Assembly: GCA_935421135.1 (NCBI GenBank)
Contig: OW285193.1
Coordinates: 18,462,099-18,526,098 of the forward strand
Direction of reading: 5' to 3'
Length of the DNA stretch: 64,000 nucleotides
Source: Bugulina stolonifera
Taxonomy: Eukaryota > Bryozoa > Gymnolaemata > Cheilostomatida > Bugulidae
Shown here: one piece after another, positions 56,531 through 64,000 of the stretch
Numbering within the stretch: position 1 is the stretch's first letter
Layout of the letters: every line of letters starts with the position of its first letter
Program-made: the position numbers and the translations under genes
Notes under the pieces: generated by a model
What the model was told of the DNA's origin: nothing
Seen by the model: the letters and a program-made list of their open reading frames with translations, nothing else
The model's database searches: none

Positions 56531-58600
56531 CACCTCTTAGGCATAAAGTTTGGTTATAACTCTCTATGCAATTATAGCTCTATGGCGCTGCCCGCAGAGT
56601 TATCTCCCCTGTGGCGCTGCCAATGAGACAGTAACCAGTGATCCTAAAAAAAAGACTAGACTGCAGGAGGTGTATCCCATAAAACTGTGCAGAGCTCTGC
56701 TAAAGGGCTCTTTGGCGATGTCAAGGTCAACAATATAAATGAATGAAATGTGAACCAGGATGATAATTATCAATAGAATAAACGAATTTTTTTATATTAT
56801 TAATTATATTAGATATTTATACCAAGGCAAAAAGGATGCAAAAATAAAAGTAGGAAACACTGCCTTCTCAGATGAATTATTTTGTAAGTCACTGCTATAA
56901 ATAATAATGTTGTTTCTTCCCTGGCACTGATTCTTTTTTCGTATTGTCTTGTGTAATTGTATCAACTATTACTATTACTATTTTGCATTTTGCATTCATT
57001 ATTTATTTTAATTTTATAATTATTCCAGCAATTACTACTTTACTGACAGCTACTACTGCTACATCTATTATTAAAAATTAGATAAATTTTGCAATGAAAA
57101 ACAAATAATTCAATAACAATATTTACTTTTTAATTCATGTAATGTAAATGTATAATATTTATAATGATAATGATAATCAAACATAAATATTAATATCTAA
57201 TATGATATCATCTGATCTCATCTTGATCTTATGTAATGTTATGGGCTACTACGCTTTTTCTTACAAAGATATTTATTTTATTTGCATTTTATTTTAAATA
57301 ATTAATTGACAATAGTAATCAATAATAACAATCATGTAGGCCTCGCTATTACTAGCTAGTAATAGTACTGCAACGTTTTCGCTCTTGTTGCAAGTAGTAT
57401 AAACAGTAGTAAGTAGAAGTAGTAATGAGCACCTATTGTGGTGATGCTAAGACTAACATGCCATTATGTATATTTTTTGAATGTTAGAGAGCCAGATTTA
57501 AAAATTTTCCGCTGCGCCTGCATTTACTAGGGGTCCCCGCACCCTCTCCCACCTTTCTGCCTTATCGCTGAATTTTTCTAATCTACACCCTCGAGCAGTC
57601 AAGTAAGATTCAAGCAACAAACTTTGTAGGAAAGTAGAAGTAGTAGTTAATTTGAATTTTCCGCACAATGCAAGAGCACAAGTCAATTAAAAGTAATGAA
57701 AGTAATGAAAAACTGTTACTCAGAGTAAAGTGACTGTCTGGTATTGACTGGTATTGACTAGCATGTTTTATGTACCTTTTATGCTCTACTACTTCACTAA
57801 TGTCCTGACAATTATATTCATAGAGTTATTTATGAGACTACTTGTTGTACATCGACTCAAGTCTTTTTTACTGACTGTAACTCAAATCTTTTCTGATCGA
57901 GATTAACCTGGTTAACCTGTTGACCTCAGACCGGCACTTATTCCCATATAATTTATAAGTAGCACAGTTTTGCATTGTGACTTCAAGTGCCTGTAGCCTG
58001 TCATCCCACTGTGTTTACAATGTATCAGTTGACCATGCTCACTCTAACTAGCCTTAGCACCCTCTTGCTTGGTTAGCCAGTTCTGACTCCATTTCCCTGG
58101 TTCTCTAGCATATATAATGTATATTGTGCGGCTGCACCCTCAGCTACCTAGCCAGACATAACAATTCATCTCCTTCTGATAATTTTGATACCAAGTGCTG
58201 ACTTTATACACATGGCAGTCATAAATATTTTTTGCATTTTTGTTAAAATTTTCTCTTTTTAATTGAAATTGACCAAAATATCGCAAACTGATGCACCTGT
58301 ATGTAAGAGTATATCATCTTAGCCTGATGAATGCTGATGACTGTATATTATTTTAGACAGTGTATGATCATGGTTATAATTATACATGCATATGTTGTAT
58401 TGCTACATATAATCACACAAGCCTATCAGTACGCATGTATACACGCTCATTATTGTATTGCATATAATTGAACTGGAGTTTTCAGCCTTTGAGTTTGAAG
58501 GGCAGAGAAATTTCACTTTGTATTGTGGTGTTGGGATCGAACTGGCTAGAATTCTGCTAAAACTGACATATGTTATAATAATATAAAGTATTAGTATATT
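56531..58600. other. No gene recognised
   Basis: Mostly AT-rich DNA. A short GC-richer patch at ~57500-57600 (minus strand includes GGACCCCTAGTAAATGCAGG) stands out in composition and may be a repeat fragment, but only one copy is seen here. Confidence 0.35.
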
Positions 58601-61600
58601 TATTTATATAGGTGACTCATGTTATAACAATATAAAGTAATAGTGTATTTATACATTATATAGGTGACTGAATTGCAGTGTTGGACAGCAAAGATGGAGA
58701 CTGGTAGTAACATACAGGTGTCAGATGGAATGGAAGGAAATTCACATTTCAGAAGAGAGAAGTAGGAAAGACTAAGAGCAAGGGTTGCTTGATACGGGTA
58801 TCAACAGTTACTAAATAAGCGCTAAGAAACGTTTATATGTTGAGGTTTGGGGCAAGAGCGGACAACTTGCAATAGAAGGAGAAGATAACTTTTATTTAGT
58901 AAAGATTTGCCAAGCATTTGCTACATTATGACATATACGAGGTCTCTTCTAATGAACAGACAACTTCTTCTTATTAGAGCTAAGAGAAAAAGAGGTAGGA
59001 TGACTTCATGTTATAGCGCAGTGAAATAATGTGGAGAGAAAGAGAGGGAAAATCTTCATAGTAACATTAAAAGAGAGGAAAACTTTATGTTAGAACTTTT
59101 TGAAACAGATTGAATTTCTTCGGAATAGAACAGAGAGAATGAGAAACATAGCTCCGTGTTATAGTTGAAAGAAAGTAAGAGGATTACTTTCTTACTATGT
59201 GTTAGACGGTGGATGATAGCAACACCATATTATAGTAGAGATGCAGAGAGAGGACAACTTCTTACTTTAGTGAAAAGAAATTGAAAAAAACTTTATATTA
59301 CCTAAGCTACCACAATACAGATTTGGCACAAATCAACTGTTTATGGAACAGAAGCTGAAAAACTATGATGCACTTTCAACAACTGATTGAGTCTGATCTA
59401 TGGATACACAAGATTTACATTCAGATAAGGTGAGAGTTAGTTTGTATATTTTTAAATTGAAAGACATCTAAAGGAATTCAAACCTGACTAAATCTAGCAA
59501 TTTCAGAAGTTTGAAATATTTAGGAGAACTCCTTCTTCTCTTTGGTGAATACTGTTAGTACTTTGCATTCAGACTTGTCAACCTGTTGTACTTTGCAGTC
59601 AGATATGTGAAACCCAGATCTGCAGAAAGATTGAGAGCTCTATTCTTGACTACCAAATTTCTTAACTCAGTCAGTGGGAGAGGAAGATGGCTACTGTTGA
59701 ACGATGAGCTACAAGTGGTTGATATAATATGTTAGATCTCAGCTTTAGGAATAGTGACTTTAAACGTAGTTTTGATGGCATCAACTATTCTTTCTATTTG
59801 AGATGATGAGACTGATGGAAGTATACTATAAGGTAATATTCATCACTAACAGAAGACCTTGCTCATCCATGTGTAGTGTGCAAGTAGAACTAGTTATCAG
59901 TTTTTGGATTTTAACTTTAACTTTGTATTGATTACAGTATACCATTCTGCTTCTATCACATATATATTTGTTTGGCTTGTAAATGTAGGTATTGTAGGTG
60001 TCACCACAGATCTTCAAAGATATTGAGTTTGAAGAGCAGATGACTTCTACTTCACATTGCTGACATTGTTATGTAATATTAAATTAGTTAGTCAATATTA
60101 AAATACTGTATATTTCTCTTGTAGAAAATGGACTGCAGTGTTAGACAAGAAAGACAAAGATGGTATAACAAACAGCTGTCAGATGGAATTGAAGTAGTAA
60201 ATATGCTAGCTGATGGTAAATACTCAACTATAACTTCCTCCTAGTTGTAGGAACTCATTCTAATTTCTTAGCATAACCATTGATCCAAGCATTAGTATTC
60301 ACACATGAGTTGCTATTTCAGTTACTACATTGTCCTCCGCTTTCATTTTCACAGTAAATTGTTATCAGAGAAAGAGAGAGAAGAAAACTTTCAAGTATAG
60401 TAGAAAGAAGGAGATGGCTACTGTTGAACTATGAGCTACAAGTGGTTGATATATTATGTTAGATCTCAGGAATATTGACTTTGAACGTAGTCTTAATGGC
60501 ATAACTATTCTTTCTATTTGAGATGATGAGATGATGGAACTATATTATAAGGTAATATTCAACAGTAATACGTACATAACACTAACTGAAAACATTGCTC
60601 ATTCCTGTGTGGTTACAGTAGTGTGCAAGTAAAATAGGAGTTATCAACTCTTGAGTTTCAAGAGTGGACAACTTTAATCTTATATATATTAAATATATAT
60701 AATATTATACATTTCCCTGTGTGTAGGTACCTCAACAGAACTGGCGTTACAAAAGATATCTCATGGAATGTAACAGTTATCTCTTAGAAGCTACTCATGG
60801 AAAGCTACACACTTGCTCACCTGCACCAGGTATGTATTTATTATTACAGATTACATATTTGATTACTCTACCACTGTTGAAATGCATCATAGACACCATC
60901 TAAATATTTCTATTTAACTACTTAGTCACTATTTAATTCCTATGATACATGTATAATATATACATATACATTGTGCATATATATACATATACAATGTATA
61001 TGTATATATATAACATTATATATTCCTTTTTGTGTTGTAGGACTACATGTAGGATCACTACTACAGATACCAGAAGGAATGGAACAGTTTTCACTCACCT
61101 ACACCAGGTATGTACATGTATATTTACTACTAGACACTCTATTAAGCTACTTAGTTACTATTTTATTCCTGTGATGTTCGGTCCTAGTCCTTTATAACAT
61201 TTCATTTATGGTTCTCAATTTATCACTATAATATTTGTAGAATCTGTAGAAGCTATACAGACACAGTGGTACTAAGGATGGAGTGATGCTGCTTATGTAC
61301 ATATACTGACACACATTACATGTCAACTACATGTAATCTCTTAGCATGTGTTCCCAAATCGTCCACCCTATCTTCATGGTGAGGTGAGTCTATTCTGCTT
61401 GTTTAGGGTCTCTATAGGATCTCAGCTAAACCAATCTGTTTCCTGAAACGCAGGTTACCCCTCTAGTTGCTGGGCTGTATAAAGTGTTTTTACCAACTAC
61501 CTGCTGACCAGGTTTTAGATCTGATGTCTGTATCACTCAGTGACTGTGTTACACTTGTTCAGTCCTGTCACAGTACTTGATTGCTAAGGGATGTTATATG

Positions 61601-62900
61601 ACTCCTGTATCTAGTAGTGGAGTCAGTTACAGTGAGCTCTATAGTAAGGTTCTACCACAGTGTTTGTGGTTACTACTGCTTGGCAAATCACACTTCTTTG
61701 GAGAAAGTGCGACTTTCAGAGGCCGTTATGCTAACCGCAAACTCTAGTTGTAGTTGGCAAGGAAATAACAAAATCTCAAATTTCTGACCCAGTTGATAAA
61801 CTCCATAATTATACAATGTATAATAGCACTAACGCTACACACCAGAAACCGAGAAGTAAAGATAATTATAGGGTGTGGCAAACCATGAAGTAGTCGGCCC
61901 TCTACACTTCAATTGTAACATGCAATAGAGGTGACAACTTCTAATTGATGACAAATACATGTATCTGCATGTATGTAATCATAAAAAGGTCATTGCTAAA
62001 GACAATCTTGGTTTTTAGTTTGTCTGCTAATCTACCATATAAGTGTGGTAATGTTCTTCTTTAGATCACAGGCTATTATTGCCAACAAGATGGATCCAGA
62101 GAAGTCTAAACTAAACATCAAACTATGCAAGTCTACAGTTAACTTGGCAGTTATTGACGTGTTATGAAGAGAACAACACAATATTGATGGACTTTAAATT
62201 GAAATAAGGAATTAGCATGACACTTTGTTTCCGCCGAAAGGATTATGGGAAGACTGTTCCATTTTCATTGACTGCTGCATCTGTTAACGCAACCCTACAA
62301 GTAGTTATATCCAGTACTATGAATGGTGGGAGAGTGGGGGCTGACAGCACATTGAAGCTAACCCTGTGTTCAATGCACCACCATGAAGCTAAAAGTTTGT
62401 AGACTTGAGAACTACTGGCAGCAGTTATCTAAGTAGGGAAGTACTCTCTTCCCACAGGTAGGTGAACATGATGTAACTTCAACTTCTTAGGACTATGGAA
62501 TTGTCTCAATAACAAGTAGTCCCTGCATGAACTATACCAGATAATTGACGTGTATTTTGTGAGATGATTTACAATCACAATAATCTTTGGTTGCAGCAAG
62601 GAATATTATTTACCTGCATAAAAGTGGGTGGCGCCTGTAGGCAGTAGTCTCACAGTTTGAGTGTTGTAGTATGTAGTTGTCCTTCATGGATATAACTGTA
62701 AGTAATCCCATATGGAGTTAGACGACTTGCTACTCGACTATAAGAAACATATACTTGGGTGATATGGAGAATATACAGATTATAGATAAATATGCTGACT
62801 GTATGCAATGAATGATAAGTACATCTATTCAATATTGCTACATGTCAGAGTAGAAGTTATCTCCTCGTTACAATATATCAACATAAGGTGTAATTACCCA
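58601..62900. other. Unrecognised transcribed-looking region with internal duplications
   Basis: No conserved protein found. The region is built partly from related blocks: a block at ~58667-58740 resembles ~60127-60200 (shared GTCAGATGGAAT), and ~59686-59929 resembles ~60413-60680. Purine-rich stretches (GA-rich, plus strand) dominate 58740-59300. Possible small exons bounded by AG/GT occur near 60727-60830 and 61041-61107 (each ends with CTACACCAG or CTGCACCAG before GTATGTA), but no protein family emerges. Confidence 0.35.
59686..60680. repeat. Direct duplication of a ~245-base block
   Basis: 59686-59929 and 60413-60680 share long matches such as GAGCTACAAGTGGTTGATAT and ATTCTTTCTATTTGAGATGA, with scattered substitutions and indels; offset about 727 bases. 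Confidence 0.85.
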
Positions 62901-63295
62901 TGTGGTTATGAGCATATTATATCCAATATTTATATGCTTAGTTGTTACATTCTATAGAACTCTTATAATTATCCTGATAGAATTGAAACATTAATATTTC
63001 TAAAACATGTTTCATGATACAATCATTTCAAAGACTAAAATTATCTATTCCCCAATGAATATTCCAAGTATTTAATTATAAAAATAAGCTTTGAAAATTT
63101 TATCAGCTGTTTAACATCATTGTTGAAATTGTCTTCTCTTAGAATTTCATTAGTTGTGAATTCTTCTGAACCATAAATCTGCTGCTATACATCCACATCC
63201 CAACCGTCATTTGTGACAAAGATCTATGCTATCATTGATTGGTTCCTTGATGTGAAATTATGACTTTTGCTCTTTACTCCTATAATATCATCTCT

Positions 63296-63853
63296 ATCAC
63301 TCTGGTGTGGTATATATTCTACCTGCAGCATCCTGTTCCATAGTCTATAGTCCTTACATCCAGCCCTCCCAGACAATTCTAGTCACTCACTGACTATACT
63401 CAGTAAAGGGATACATTACCACTGTGTATAATTTATATCGTACTCTCTAGTATACTGGCTCTCCACCCCCCCCCACCCTTCCTGTGATTGTTAGTCTAGT
63501 CTCTTCAATTCTAAATAGTGCTTGGGGTGAATGCTTCATGTCTCAATATACATGTATTAGGTATTACATGGAGGTTACATTTATATTGATAGAAGATACA
63601 ATAGTATGTGAAGTGATGTGATACTCAACACTATTCATGTGTAGGGCCATTCACACCAGCATGCTCCACACTCCTGTTATTGTCACACTCTGGTGTAGTA
63701 GTTATTTTACCTGCAGTATCCTGTTCCATAGTCTATTAGTACTTACACACAGCCCTCCCTCTAGTCACTCACAGACTATACTCAGTAAAGGGATATATTA
63801 CCGCTGTGTGTCGTTTATATCACACTCTCTAGTACACTACACTAGGTCTCCTC
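63296..63853. repeat. Direct duplication of a ~175-base block
   Basis: 63296-63480 and 63684-63853 share ATCCTGTTCCATAGTCTAT and GACTATACTCAGTAAAGGGA with scattered differences, offset about 388 bases. No coding meaning seen. The window ends shortly after. Confidence 0.88.
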
Positions 63854-64000
63854 GTGTAGTTATTGAGTCTGGTGTCATCATAGAGCCCTTAACATTCTCT
63901 AAACACGAAATAAGAAACTTTGTATATGTTATAATGTAACAAATACTTTGCGAAACTTCAAAAATGAGAATTGTCTTCTCTTATTTTTGAAAGTTGTCCG

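Noticed and set aside
57498..57686. 62-codon minus-strand frame in a GC-richer patch
   Set aside because: No motif, and the patch is a single short compositional anomaly; more like a repeat fragment than a gene.

Overview
The window is nuclear DNA of an animal. It is AT-rich, its genes are split by short to medium GT-AG introns (roughly 50 to 1,200 bases), and the genes are conserved in animals: REV7, TMEM258, SOSS subunit C, proteasome ATPase Rpt1, choline dehydrogenase, mitoribosomal mS22 and PUS7. Nothing is bacterial or viral. The protein sequences suggest an early-branching invertebrate such as a sponge, but the species cannot be fixed from this sequence. All exon joins below were worked out by hand from splice consensus, reading phase and remembered homologues; no search was run.

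Layout. 1-7755: one intronless minus-strand gene, MAD2L2/REV7 (1181-1783), then gene-poor DNA with a 945-base terminal-inverted-repeat element (5260-6204, 7-base target duplication) and small tandem repeats. 7756-18907 (minus): a 21-exon gene for a ~1,201-residue protein with a long charged C-terminal coiled coil, probably the KIAA2012 homologue. 19459-20617 (plus): TMEM258, divergent from it across ~550 bases. 21155-23046 (minus): INIP (SOSS-C). 23681-28020 (minus): PSMC2, complete in ten exons. 31721-32421 (plus): a three-exon membrane protein I do not recognise. 33619-38869 (minus): a choline-dehydrogenase-like GMC oxidoreductase in eleven exons that carries an in-frame TAG and a 2-base insertion. 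39380-42849 (minus): MRPS22 in nine exons with an unusual Ser/Asp tail. 45374-52192 (plus): PUS7 in thirteen exons, with two large satellite arrays in introns 11 and 12 and a heat-shock-element/TATA arrangement upstream. 52193-64000: no complete gene recognised; it holds two inverted copies of a possible Lunapark-like fragment and several direct duplications.

How the genes relate. They are housekeeping genes without an operon-like link: DNA repair (REV7, SOSS-C), ER glycosylation (TMEM258), protein degradation (PSMC2), choline oxidation (CHDH), mitochondrial translation (MRPS22) and RNA modification (PUS7). I see no new multi-gene system. The points most worth a second look are the two lesions in the CHDH-like gene, the heat-shock-type promoter in front of PUS7, the clean TIR element at 5260-6204, and local duplications that copy splice sites in PSMC2 and CHDH.
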